DNA of 64,000 bases from Phaeacidiphilus oryzae TH49. GTDB lineage: Bacteria > Actinomycetota > Actinomycetes > Streptomycetales > Streptomycetaceae. The notes under the pieces are model-generated. The model was not told where the DNA came from and did no database searches. It was given only the letters and a program-made list of their open reading frames with translations. Location: NCBI RefSeq assembly GCF_000744815.1, contig NZ_JQMQ01000004.1, forward strand, positions 744,001 through 808,000. The letters run 5' to 3'. Numbering within the stretch: the stretch's first letter is position 1; every line of letters begins with the position of its first letter. A program made the translations under genes and the position numbers. This document shows, in pieces, positions 23,584 to 31,664 of this stretch.

Positions 23584-25326
23584 ATGACGACCGATCCGAC
23601 CGAACCGACGGAACAGACCGAACAGACCGACCAGGCCGAACAGACCGGCGCGATGGACCCCATCAGGTTGGAGATCTGGTGGAGCCGCCTCGCCGCGATC
23701 GCCGACGAGGCCGCGACCACGCTTCTGCGCACCGCCTTCTCCACCATCATCCGGGAGTCCAACGACTACACGGTGGTGGTGATGAACGCCTCCGGCGAGA
23801 CGATCGCCGAATGCCGCGCCGGCATCCCCGCGTTCGCGGCACTGATGGGCACCCTCACCCGGCGGCTGCTCGAACGCTTCCCGGCCGACACCTGGCGGGA
23901 GGGGGACCGGGTGATCACCAACGACCCCTGGCTGGCCACCGGCCATCTGCCCGATGTCGCGATGGTGTCTCCGGTCTTCCACCGGAACCGGCTGGTCGGC
24001 TTCACCGGAACCGCCGCCCACCTGCCCGACATCGGCGGCAGCCACACCATGGGCGCCACCGATCTGATGGCCGAGGGCCTGCTGATCCCACCGCTCCACC
24101 TGTTCCGCGCGGGCGTCCGCAATGAGGAGGTCGTGCGGCTGCTGCTGGGCAACGTACGGCTGGCCGGCCAGGTGTGGGGCGATCTGGAGGCGCAGATCGC
24201 GGCCAACGAGGTCTGCCGGCGGCGCACCGTCGAGTTCCTCCGGGACACCGGGCAGGACGACCTGTCGGCGCTGTCGCGAGCCGTCCACCGGCGGGCCGAG
24301 GTGGCCATGCGGCGGGCCGTGGCGGCGGTTCCCGACGGCGTCTACCGGTCGAGGGTGGAGGCGGACGGGGTGCCGGGCCGGCCGACGCGCATCGAGTGCG
24401 CCGTCACCGTCCGAGGCGAGGAGATCACCGTGGACTACGGCGGCAGCTCTCCGCAGGTCCGACATGCCGTCAACTCCACGCTGAACTACACCACCGCCTA
24501 CACCGTCCATCCGCTGAAGATCGTCCTGGACCCCTTCACCCGAAGCAACTCCGGCTCGTACCGGTGCGTCCGGGTGACCGCTCCCGAGGGGTCGATCCTC
24601 AACCCGGTCTTCCCCGCTCCCGTACTCGCCCGCCATCTGACGGGCCATCTGCTCTGCTGTGCCGTCTACCAGGCGCTCGCCGGAGTGCTGCCGGAGCGGG
24701 TGATCGCGGACAGCGGGGGCGCGCCCGCTCTGCGCGTCCAGCTCTCCGGCCGCGACGAACGCGGCGAGGAGTTCGGGCTTGTGCTGTTCGCCAGCGCCGG
24801 AATGGGGGCCTCGGCGCACGCGGACGGCCTGTCCGCGACCGCCTTCCCCACCAACTCCGGCGGTGGCGGCATCGAGGCGCTGGAGGCTGGCTCGCCGCTG
24901 CTCTTCACACGGAAGGAGTACCGCCCGGACTCCGGGGGCGCGGGCACCATGCGCGGAGGGCTGGGCCAGGTCATCGAGGTCCACAACCCGACATCCTGGC
25001 CCGTACGCGCGGTGCTGCTGGGGGATCGGGAAGAACATCCCGCCCAGGGCATGCGGGGCGGACGCCCGGGTCTGCCGGCAGCCGTCGAGATCCGCCCGGG
25101 CGCGGGAGGCGAGGGGAGCGCCGCCGTCCCCCTCAAGTCCGCCACCGTGCTGCCGCCCGGCGGCACGATGGTCATCCGCTTCGCCGGAGGCGGCGGATAC
25201 GGCCCCCCGGCAGGACGCGAACCGGCGGCCATCGCCGCCGACCTCCGCGCCGGCCTCGTGTCCCGCTCCGCCGCCGTCGAGGACTACGGGGCGGAGACCG
25301 TCACGCGGGTAAGGGCCGGTGCCTGA
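23584..25326 (+). CDS. HyuB family hydantoinase B/oxoprolinase subunit
   Basis: 580 aa. After a Thr/Glu/Gln-rich leader the core starts at MDPIRLEIWWSRL, which may be the functional start. Family landmarks are ITNDPWLATGHLPDVAMVSPVF, HTMGATDL, the NSTLNYTTAY region and NSGGGGIEALE. With HyuA this forms an ATP-dependent enzyme of the 5-oxoprolinase, N-methylhydantoinase, caprolactamase or acetophenone-carboxylase group; the two subunits' substrate differs widely. The order B then A here, with AtuA-like and DUF4387 upstream, differs from the simple hydantoinase operons. Confidence 0.88.
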   Translation: MTTDPTEPTEQTEQTDQAEQTGAMDPIRLEIWWSRLAAIADEAATTLLRTAFSTIIRESNDYTVVVMNASGETIAECRAGIPAFAALMGTLTRRLLERFPADTWREGDRVITNDPWLATGHLPDVAMVSPVFHRNRLVGFTGTAAHLPDIGGSHTMGATDLMAEGLLIPPLHLFRAGVRNEEVVRLLLGNVRLAGQVWGDLEAQIAANEVCRRRTVEFLRDTGQDDLSALSRAVHRRAEVAMRRAVAAVPDGVYRSRVEADGVPGRPTRIECAVTVRGEEITVDYGGSSPQVRHAVNSTLNYTTAYTVHPLKIVLDPFTRSNSGSYRCVRVTAPEGSILNPVFPAPVLARHLTGHLLCCAVYQALAGVLPERVIADSGGAPALRVQLSGRDERGEEFGLVLFASAGMGASAHADGLSATAFPTNSGGGGIEALEAGSPLLFTRKEYRPDSGGAGTMRGGLGQVIEVHNPTSWPVRAVLLGDREEHPAQGMRGGRPGLPAAVEIRPGAGGEGSAAVPLKSATVLPPGGTMVIRFAGGGGYGPPAGREPAAIAADLRAGLVSRSAAVEDYGAETVTRVRAGA

Positions 25327-25329
25327 GAG

Positions 25330-27456
25330 ATGGAAGACATGATGGAGACGGCCGAGACGGCCAAGCCGACCAGGGTCGGCGTGGACATCGGCGGTACGTT
25401 CACCGACCTCGTCCTCCACGACGAGACCCGGGCGCTGACCTGGACGGGCAAGCGGCTCACCACCCCCGAGCAGCCGAGCCGGGCCGTCATCGAGGGCCTG
25501 CGGCGCATCCTGGAGGAGACCGGCACCCCGATCGGCCGGGTCGGCTCCCTCGTACACGGGACCACGTTGATCACCAACACCCTGCTGGAGCGCACCGGCG
25601 CCAGGGTCGGACTGCTCACCACCGAGGGGTTCCGGGACACCCTGGAGATGGGCCGCGAGATCCGCTACGACGTCGAGGACCTCCACGCGCGGCCCGCCCC
25701 CGTGCTGGTGCCCCGGCATCTGCGGTACGGCGTGGGCGGGCGGATGACCGCGGACGGGACCGAGCACGCGCCCCTGGACGAGGAGGCCGTCGTCAAGGCC
25801 GCCCGGGCGCTGGTGCTGGACCACGGCATCGAGTCGCTCGCCATCGCCTTCCTCCACTCCTACGCCGACCCCGCGCACGAGCTGCGGGCGCGGGAGTTGG
25901 TCCAGGAGGCGTTCCCCGAGCTGCTCATCACCCTGTCCTGCGAGGTCGCGCCGGAGATCCGGGAGTACCAGCGCACCAGCACCGCCTGCGCCAACGCCTA
26001 TGTCCAGCCCGGCGTGTACGCGTACCTCGACGGTCTGGAGGGTGAACTGGCCGGCATCGGCTTCACCGGGCGGCTCTCCGTCATCCTCTCCGGCGGCGGG
26101 GTCACCACGGTGGACGAGGCGAAGGCCTTCCCGGTCCGGCTGCTGGAATCCGGTCCTGCCGCGGGCGCCATCGCCGCGGGCTTTCTGGCCCGCGCCGCCG
26201 GCGAGCCGAAGGTGATCTCCTTCGACATGGGCGGCACCACGGCCAAGATGTGCCTGATCGAGGACGGCCGCCCGGATGTCAAGCGCGAGTTCGAGGCCGG
26301 CCGGCTGGACAGGTTCAAGCCGGGGTCCGGGCTCCCGCTCAAGCTGACCGTGGTCGACATGATCGAGATCGGTTCGGGCGGCGGGTCGATCGCCGCCGTC
26401 GACGACCTCGGCCTGCTCCGGGTCGGCCCGCGCAGTGCCGGTTCGGTGCCTGGGCCGGTGGCCTACGGCCGAGGCGGCCGGCAGCCCACCGTCACCGACT
26501 CCGACCTCCTCCTCGGCTACCTGAACCCGGACTACTTCCTCGGCGGTGAGCTCGAACTCTCGCTGCCCGCTGTGCGGCGGGCCGTGGGGGAACTCGCGGA
26601 GGCCCTCGGCGTCGACTCCCACACGGCGGCGCTCGGCATCCAGGAACTGGTGGCCGAGAACATGGCGGCGGCGACCCGGATGCACCTCGCGGAGAAGGGT
26701 CAGGACCCGCGCGGATACGCCCTGATGGCCTTCGGCGGCGCCGGGCCGGTGCACGCCTACGCGCTGGCGCGGCTGCTCAAAGTGAACCGGGTCATCGTGC
26801 CGATGGGCGCCGGAGTGATCTCGGCCTTCGGATTCTTGGTGGCCGCCCCGACCGTCGACGAGGTGCGGGGGTATCCGACCTCCCTGGACCGGGCCGACTG
26901 GGGGCGGGTGGCCGCGCTGTACGCGGAGATGGAGGCTCGGGCCCGCAGGCTGCTGGGGCGCGAGGGCCAAGAGGCGGAGTGCGGGCACGGGATCGTCTTC
27001 TCCAGGTCGGCCGACATGCGGTACGCGGGGCAGGGCTTCGAGATCGAGGTGCCGCTGTCCGCAGGGGTGTGGGGAGCGGGAACCGATCGGGCCGACCGCA
27101 CGGCCGAGGCCTTCGGCGACGTCTACCGGCGGACGTTCGGCCGAACCGTGCGCGATGCGGTGCCCGAGGTCGTCAACTGGCGGCTGTCCGCCCGGCTGCC
27201 CGGGGCGGCCCCGCGGCTCGCCCACCGGCCGCCGGCCGCGGAGCCCCGACGCCGTTGGCGGAGCATCCACTGCCCCGGGCATGGCGAGGTCCGGGCGGAG
27301 GTCTACGACCGCTATGCGCTCACCCCGGGGACGGTGCTCCGCGGCCCGGCCGTCTTCGAGGAGCGCGACTCGGCCTGCAACGTCGGGCCGGACTGCACCG
27401 TCACCGTCGACGACCACCTCAACCTGGTGGTCGACATCGATCGGGGGCCCGCATGA
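25330..27456 (+). CDS. HyuA family hydantoinase A/oxoprolinase subunit
   Basis: 708 aa, starting 3 nt after HyuB. The ASKHA nucleotide-binding motif GVDIGGTFTDLVL is near residue 16, with VHGTTLITNTLLERTGA, the second phosphate-binding segment ISFDMGGTTAKMCLIEDG and MIEIGSGGGSIAAVD. A C-terminal region of about 170 aa matches the family's beta-rich domain. It should phosphorylate a lactam, imide or ketone oxygen using ATP. The leader METAETAKPT again resembles the neighbouring protein starts. Confidence 0.9.
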   Translation: MEDMMETAETAKPTRVGVDIGGTFTDLVLHDETRALTWTGKRLTTPEQPSRAVIEGLRRILEETGTPIGRVGSLVHGTTLITNTLLERTGARVGLLTTEGFRDTLEMGREIRYDVEDLHARPAPVLVPRHLRYGVGGRMTADGTEHAPLDEEAVVKAARALVLDHGIESLAIAFLHSYADPAHELRARELVQEAFPELLITLSCEVAPEIREYQRTSTACANAYVQPGVYAYLDGLEGELAGIGFTGRLSVILSGGGVTTVDEAKAFPVRLLESGPAAGAIAAGFLARAAGEPKVISFDMGGTTAKMCLIEDGRPDVKREFEAGRLDRFKPGSGLPLKLTVVDMIEIGSGGGSIAAVDDLGLLRVGPRSAGSVPGPVAYGRGGRQPTVTDSDLLLGYLNPDYFLGGELELSLPAVRRAVGELAEALGVDSHTAALGIQELVAENMAAATRMHLAEKGQDPRGYALMAFGGAGPVHAYALARLLKVNRVIVPMGAGVISAFGFLVAAPTVDEVRGYPTSLDRADWGRVAALYAEMEARARRLLGREGQEAECGHGIVFSRSADMRYAGQGFEIEVPLSAGVWGAGTDRADRTAEAFGDVYRRTFGRTVRDAVPEVVNWRLSARLPGAAPRLAHRPPAAEPRRRWRSIHCPGHGEVRAEVYDRYALTPGTVLRGPAVFEERDSACNVGPDCTVTVDDHLNLVVDIDRGPA

Positions 27457-28244
27457 CCCCGAGCCCGGAAGGACCAGAGGGACCGGAAGGACCGGAAGTA
27501 TCGGAACCATCGGAGGGAGACGTCACCGTGACGAGTGTGAGCACCGACCGGATCGGGGCACTGGCCGCCTGGGACACCCCGGCGCTCAGCAACGCCCTGG
27601 ACAGCCTGCGCCTGCGCGACCCCGGCACCGGACACACCGATGGCTCGATACACCGGATCACCGGGCCCGGGGGCCCGTCGGCCCCGGCGCCCGGTGCGGC
27701 TGCGGCGCCCCCGATGGTGGGCCGGGTGGTCACGGCCCGGATGGCGGCCAGGGAGGCGGGGGAGGACGGCGTGCCGGTCTCCCGGCTGCACCGGGCGATC
27801 ACGGAGAGCGAGGGGCCGGTGGTCGTGGTCCTGCAGGACTGCGACGAGCCGCCGGGCGCCGGGGCGTTCCTGGGCGAGGTCAACGGCAGTCTGCTGGCGG
27901 CGCTGGGGGTCGGCGGAGTGGTCACCGACGGCCGGGTCCGCGACATCGGCGAACTGCGCGGCCTGCCCTATCCGGTGTACGCCCGGGGGCTGTGTGTGGC
28001 CCGCGCCCATATGCGCCTCATCGAGGTGGGAGGCGAGGCCACGGTGGCGGGGCTCACCGTCCGGCCGGGCGACCTCGTCCACGGCGACGAGCACGGGGTC
28101 CTCCACATCCCCGATGCGGCCTTGCCCGGCATCCTCGACAAGGCCGAGCTGATCCGCGCGGACGAGGAGGAACTCGTCGCCTGGTCGCGCTCGGCCGAGT
28201 TCAGTGTCGACGCACTGCTCGCGCTGCGCCGCGTCCGGCACTGA
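27453..28244 (+). CDS. RraA family protein (aldolase/demethylmenaquinone-methyltransferase-like)
   Basis: 263 aa, ATGA overlap with HyuA. A repetitive acidic leader (PEGPEGPEGPE) precedes the RraA fold: LAAWDTPALSNALDSL, GEVNGSLLAALGVGGVVTDGRVRDIGEL and GDLVHGDEHGVLHIPD. These contain the metal- and oxoacid-binding residues of 4-hydroxy-4-methyl-2-oxoglutarate/oxaloacetate aldolases (Gly-x-x-Arg-Asp pattern). The GTG codons near 27527 could be the ancestral start. In this operon it may cleave or decarboxylate the ring-opened product. Confidence 0.85.
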   Translation: MTPSPEGPEGPEGPEVSEPSEGDVTVTSVSTDRIGALAAWDTPALSNALDSLRLRDPGTGHTDGSIHRITGPGGPSAPAPGAAAAPPMVGRVVTARMAAREAGEDGVPVSRLHRAITESEGPVVVVLQDCDEPPGAGAFLGEVNGSLLAALGVGGVVTDGRVRDIGELRGLPYPVYARGLCVARAHMRLIEVGGEATVAGLTVRPGDLVHGDEHGVLHIPDAALPGILDKAELIRADEEELVAWSRSAEFSVDALLALRRVRH

Positions 28245-28316
28245 CCGGGCTCTGACCTGGCACTGACCGGGCCTCGGCCCGGCCCCGACCGGGCACTGAC
28301 CGGGCCCCGACCGACC
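28238..28316. repeat. Imperfect CACTGACCGGGC repeats after the RraA gene
   Basis: Units such as GCACTGACCGGGC, CTGACCTGGCA and CCCCGACCGGGCA recur about six times between the RraA stop and the MFS start. The array fills most of the 97-nt gap. It resembles the codon-like simple repeats at neighbouring gene ends and has no obvious regulatory role. Confidence 0.55.
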
Positions 28317-28341
28317 CGCAACCGCACAGGAAGGCCACGAG

Positions 28342-29799
28342 GTGGCTCGCGTGACCGAGGAAGCTTCCGCAGCCCTGCCCGCACCGGGTTCCGGGCCGAT
28401 CCCGTCCGCCGCGGTGCGGCTGGTGTCCCTCCGACTGGACGCCCTTCCGGTGGGGCGCTGGCACCGCCGCGTCATCGGGGTGGTCGGGCTGGCATCCTTC
28501 TTCAACTTCTTCGAGGTGGCGCTGGGCACGGTGCTGATGCCGCTGCTGCCGGCGCCCTGGACGGCCACCACCCTGGACAAGTCGCTGATCATCGGCGCGC
28601 CCTTCGCCGGAGAGATGCTCGGCGCCCTGCTGCTGTCCCGCTACGCGGACCGGTTCGGCAGGCGCTGGATGTTCCGGGTCAACCTGATCGGCTACGCCGT
28701 ACCGGCCCTGGCCTGCGCGGCGGCGCCGTCCGCCACGGCGTTGATCGTGCTACGGCTCCTGGTCGGGGCCGGCCTGGGGGCCGAACTCACCTTGGTGGAC
28801 ACCTATCTGGCCGAACTCATGCCGGCCGCCCGGCGCGGCCGGCTGATGGTGCGCAGCTACGCCCTCGGCATGCTGGCGGTGCCGATCGCTGGCGTCCTGG
28901 CCGCGCTCCTGCCGCACAGCCTCGCGGGCCTGTCCAGCTGGCGGTGGATCACGCTGCTGAACGCGTTGGGCGCGGTTCTCGTCTGGAGGCTCTGCCGCCG
29001 GCTCCCGGAGTCCCCACGCTGGCTCGCCGAACGCGGCCGAACCGCCGAGGCGTTGGACGGGGTGGCGCGGATCGAGGAGCAGTACGCGATCCAGGCCGGA
29101 GAACGGCCGGCGCCCGCGAGCGCCGAGGCGGCGGCGGCCCGTCCGGGCTCGGGGGACCACCCCGGCGGACGGCAGTCCGCAGAGCAGCCCACAGAGCGGC
29201 CCGAGATCCCGCGTCTGCTGTCCCCGCCGCTGATCCGCCGGACCCTGCTCCTCTTCATCATGCAGCTGCTCGACCCGATCGGGTTCTACGGATTCGCGTC
29301 CATCGCCCCACTCGTGCTCATGGCCAAGGGGTTCGGTGTGGTCCACTCCCTCGGCTACACGGCGCTGACCGCCCTCGGCTACCCGCTGGGCACCCTGCTG
29401 CTCCTTCCGCTGAGCGAGCTCATCCAGCGCCGCACCCTGACCATCCTCTCCACCCTGCTGACGGCCGCGGCCGGCTGCGCCTTCGGGATGGCCACGGCGA
29501 CGCCACTGGTCCTCGCCGCGGGCGGGCTGATGTCGGTGTTCAGTGTGCTGCACTCCACGGTGTCCCGGGCCTACGAGGCGGAACTGTTCCCGACCGCCGT
29601 GCGCAACACGGCCCTGGGCAACGGCTACGCCGTCTCCCGCCTGGTCTCCGCCGTCCTGCCGTTCGCGGCGCTCAGCCTCCTCGGTGCGCTCGGTGCCACC
29701 GCGCTCTATGCCACCTGCGCTGCACTGCTGGTGGTCCTGGCGATCGCTGTCGCGGCCCTCGGCCCGCGGACGAACTCGCGCCGCCTGGAAGACATCTGA
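28342..29799 (+). CDS. MFS transporter (sugar/organic acid porter type)
   Basis: 485 aa with twelve membrane helices in two halves and a long hydrophilic central loop (about residues 225-290). The signature between helices 2 and 3 is visible (SRYADRFGRRWMF), as is LLVGAGLGAELTLVDTYLAELMPAARRGR after helix 4. It belongs to the metabolite:H+ symporter side of the superfamily, so import of the operon's substrate is likely. GTG start with GGAAGG upstream. Last gene of the operon; a 15-bp hairpin follows. Confidence 0.88.
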   Translation: MARVTEEASAALPAPGSGPIPSAAVRLVSLRLDALPVGRWHRRVIGVVGLASFFNFFEVALGTVLMPLLPAPWTATTLDKSLIIGAPFAGEMLGALLLSRYADRFGRRWMFRVNLIGYAVPALACAAAPSATALIVLRLLVGAGLGAELTLVDTYLAELMPAARRGRLMVRSYALGMLAVPIAGVLAALLPHSLAGLSSWRWITLLNALGAVLVWRLCRRLPESPRWLAERGRTAEALDGVARIEEQYAIQAGERPAPASAEAAAARPGSGDHPGGRQSAEQPTERPEIPRLLSPPLIRRTLLLFIMQLLDPIGFYGFASIAPLVLMAKGFGVVHSLGYTALTALGYPLGTLLLLPLSELIQRRTLTILSTLLTAAAGCAFGMATATPLVLAAGGLMSVFSVLHSTVSRAYEAELFPTAVRNTALGNGYAVSRLVSAVLPFAALSLLGALGATALYATCAALLVVLAIAVAALGPRTNSRRLEDI

Positions 29800-29835
29800 C
29801 GGGCAGGCGGCCACAGAGCGCTGAAAGTACCTGGT

Positions 29836-29871
29836 AAGTCGGGTCCCGGCATCCTGGCCGGGACCCGACTT
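29836..29871. terminator. 15-bp perfect hairpin closing the AtuA/Hyu operon
   Basis: AAGTCGGGTCCCGGC (29836-29850) pairs perfectly with GCCGGGACCCGACTT (29857-29871) over a 6-nt loop. It begins 37 nt after the MFS stop. The right arm ends 3 nt before the GAAGGAGG ribosome site of the next gene, so that gene likely needs transcription from within or beyond the hairpin. Confidence 0.8.
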
Positions 29872-29884
29872 CGAAGGAGGCCGA

Positions 29885-31108
29885 ATGGCTCTGCCCGTAC
29901 GTGAGCGGACCGCGTATCCACCGATCGCGGCCAAGGTTCCGGAGATCACCGCCCTGTTCTGGGTGCTCAAGCTCGTCACGACCTTCATGGGCGAGGTGAC
30001 CTCGGACTACCTGCTGACCGGAGTCGACATGGCCCTCGGAGCGGTGGTCGAGGTGCTCCTGATCCTCGCCGCCCTGGCCGTCCAGTTCCGCGCCCGCCGC
30101 TATGTGGCCGCGGCCTACTGGTTTCTGGCCATGGCGATCGCGGTATTCGGCACCGGCGCCGCCGACGCGCTGCACGTCCTGCTCGGGATCCCGTACACCG
30201 GGACGGTCGCACTGTGGGCGGCCGTGCTCGCGCTGGTCCTGTGGCGATGGCAGCGCAGCGAGGGAACGCTGTCGATCCACAGCATCACCACCCGGCGTCG
30301 TGAGCGGTACTACTGGGGGACCGTCTTCGCGACCTTCGCCCTGGGCACCGCGCTGGGCGACTTCATGCCCGCGGTGCTGCATCTGGGATACCTGCCCTCG
30401 GGCGTCCTCTTCGGCGTCCTCATCCTGATCCCCGCGGTCGCCTGGCGGTACCTCGGGCTGAACGCGATCACCGGGTTCTGGTCCGCCTATATCGTCACCC
30501 GCCCCCTCGGGGCCACCTTCGCCGACTATCTCAGCAGGTCGCACGCGAACGGCGGACTGGGCTTCGGGACCGCCGCGACCAGCGCCGCTTCGGCGCTGCT
30601 GCTCGTGCTGCTGGTCACCTACGTGTCCGCCTCCCGCCGGGACGCCCAAGCGGCCGAAGCCGCTCTGCCCGCCCTCGCGGACGGGTCCGGGCGCGGTGCC
30701 CGCTCACGGCCAAGGGGTGGCCGGCCAGACGAGGAGGGCGGCAGCGGCCAGCAGCCCGAGGTTGAGTGCGATCCGGCGGTCCGCGCCGGTGAGGTGCACG
30801 GCGATCGCGCCGACCTGCAGCAGCAGGAGCCCGATCGCCGCGGCCGTGGCGAGGCGGGGGACGATGCCGGTCAGGGGCGGCAGGACGAGTCCGGCCGCGC
30901 CGAGCATCTCGACCGCGCCCAGCGCTCTGACGGCGGGCAGCGGTACCCGGTCGACCCAGGCCATCATCGGGCGGAGCCGGTCTCGGCTGCGGACCGCCTT
31001 CATCGCGCCCGCGTAGAGGTAGAAGAGGGCGAGCAGTGCGGCGATGGTCCCGTAGGCGAGGCTCATGACTCCGCTGCTTTCGGCGATCCCGCGGGCTCGG
31101 TCGCGTAG
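29885..31108 (+). CDS. COG4705-like membrane protein with long antisense-overlapping tail
   Basis: 407 aa as read. Residues about 15-265 hold eight hydrophobic helices and look like the uncharacterised membrane-anchored COG4705 family (KVPEITALFWVLKLVTTFMGE, TTRRRERYYWGTVFATFALGTALGD, GFWSAYIVTRPLGA). After about residue 272 it turns hydrophilic and Gly/Arg/Glu-rich, and this part is simply antisense to the DoxX gene and the end of the cupin gene. A lost stop or small frameshift near 30700 is likely. GAAGGAGG precedes the ATG. Confidence 0.6.
   Translation: MALPVRERTAYPPIAAKVPEITALFWVLKLVTTFMGEVTSDYLLTGVDMALGAVVEVLLILAALAVQFRARRYVAAAYWFLAMAIAVFGTGAADALHVLLGIPYTGTVALWAAVLALVLWRWQRSEGTLSIHSITTRRRERYYWGTVFATFALGTALGDFMPAVLHLGYLPSGVLFGVLILIPAVAWRYLGLNAITGFWSAYIVTRPLGATFADYLSRSHANGGLGFGTAATSAASALLLVLLVTYVSASRRDAQAAEAALPALADGSGRGARSRPRGGRPDEEGGSGQQPEVECDPAVRAGEVHGDRADLQQQEPDRRGRGEAGDDAGQGRQDESGRAEHLDRAQRSDGGQRYPVDPGHHRAEPVSAADRLHRARVEVEEGEQCGDGPVGEAHDSAAFGDPAGSVA
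30704..31066 (-). CDS. DoxX family membrane protein
   Basis: 120 aa with four hydrophobic segments and the family pattern LFYLYAGAMKAVRSRDRLR plus AVEMLGAAGLVLP. It starts inside the stop codon of the cupin gene (ATGA) and is its operon partner. Its whole length is overlapped on the other strand by the COG4705-like reading frame; codon pattern and family match show this strand is the real one here. Confidence 0.82.
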   Translation of the reverse strand: MSLAYGTIAALLALFYLYAGAMKAVRSRDRLRPMMAWVDRVPLPAVRALGAVEMLGAAGLVLPPLTGIVPRLATAAAIGLLLLQVGAIAVHLTGADRRIALNLGLLAAAALLVWPATPWP

Positions 31109-31584
31109 CGCCTCATCACCGCGAGGCTCTGCTCAGGCGTCGGCGGCCGGCCGTCGGCCATCACGTCCCGCAGGTCTCGGAAGTACTGGACGTACAGGTC
31201 CGGGGTGAAGGTACTGAGCATCACGGCGGGCCGGTCGGTCCGGTTGGCGAAGGTGTGCGGGACGCCGGGCGGAACCATCACGAGGGTGCCGGGGGTGGCG
31301 TCGTAGTCCGCTTCCCCGACGGTGAACCGCACCGTTCCGGAGACGATGTAGAAGCCCTCGTCGTGCCGGGCGTGGCGGTGCTGCGGCGGTCCCGGGGTGT
31401 GCGGGGCCAGGACGGACTCGGCCATGCCGATGCGGTGCCCGGTACGGGTCCCGTCTTCCAGGATGCGCATCCGGGTGCTGCCCAGGACGATCGACTCGCC
31501 GCCGTCGGGACCGACCACCGATACGGCGGGGTCGGCCTGCGGTGCGTCGCTGTTCGGTTCATCGGGGTTCGGTTCGTCGGTCAT
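31063..31584 (-). CDS. Cupin domain protein
   Basis: 173 aa. The conserved cupin motifs are visible: PQHRHARHDEGFYIVSGTVRF (metal-binding His, His, Glu) and PGTLVMVPPGVPHTFAN (second His). An N-terminal Asp/Pro/Asn leader (PNPDEPNSDAP) is a simple repeat. Small cupins may be dioxygenases, isomerases or ligand sensors; the sequence does not decide. Divergent from the LysR gene across a perfect 17-bp dyad. Confidence 0.85.
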   Translation of the reverse strand: MTDEPNPDEPNSDAPQADPAVSVVGPDGGESIVLGSTRMRILEDGTRTGHRIGMAESVLAPHTPGPPQHRHARHDEGFYIVSGTVRFTVGEADYDATPGTLVMVPPGVPHTFANRTDRPAVMLSTFTPDLYVQYFRDLRDVMADGRPPTPEQSLAVMRRYATEPAGSPKAAES

Positions 31585-31639
31585 GCCCCAAGTGCACCGC
31601 CAGGGGCCGGCGAGTGTCCAAGACTCTTTCCGCGAGTTC

Positions 31640-31656
31640 GATACCCAGTGGGTATC
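31640..31656. promoter_or_regulatory. Perfect LysR-type dyad
   Basis: GATACCC AGT GGGTATC is a perfect inverted repeat with 7-bp arms, 9 nt before the LysR start and 55 nt before the cupin start. LysR proteins bind such dyads of the T-N11-A type; here T (31642) and A (31654) are 11 bp apart. Likely controls the cupin-DoxX pair and the regulator itself. Confidence 0.65.
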
Positions 31657-31664
31657 CTTGCAGA

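Noticed and set aside
23581-27510. 1309-codon open frame on the minus strand
   Set aside because: Runs antisense through HyuB and HyuA, both of which have clear family motifs; composition is low-complexity.
615-31066. DoxX pair as evidence of a block duplication
   Set aside because: The two DoxX proteins are clearly diverged and their neighbours (HxlR versus cupin/LysR) differ.
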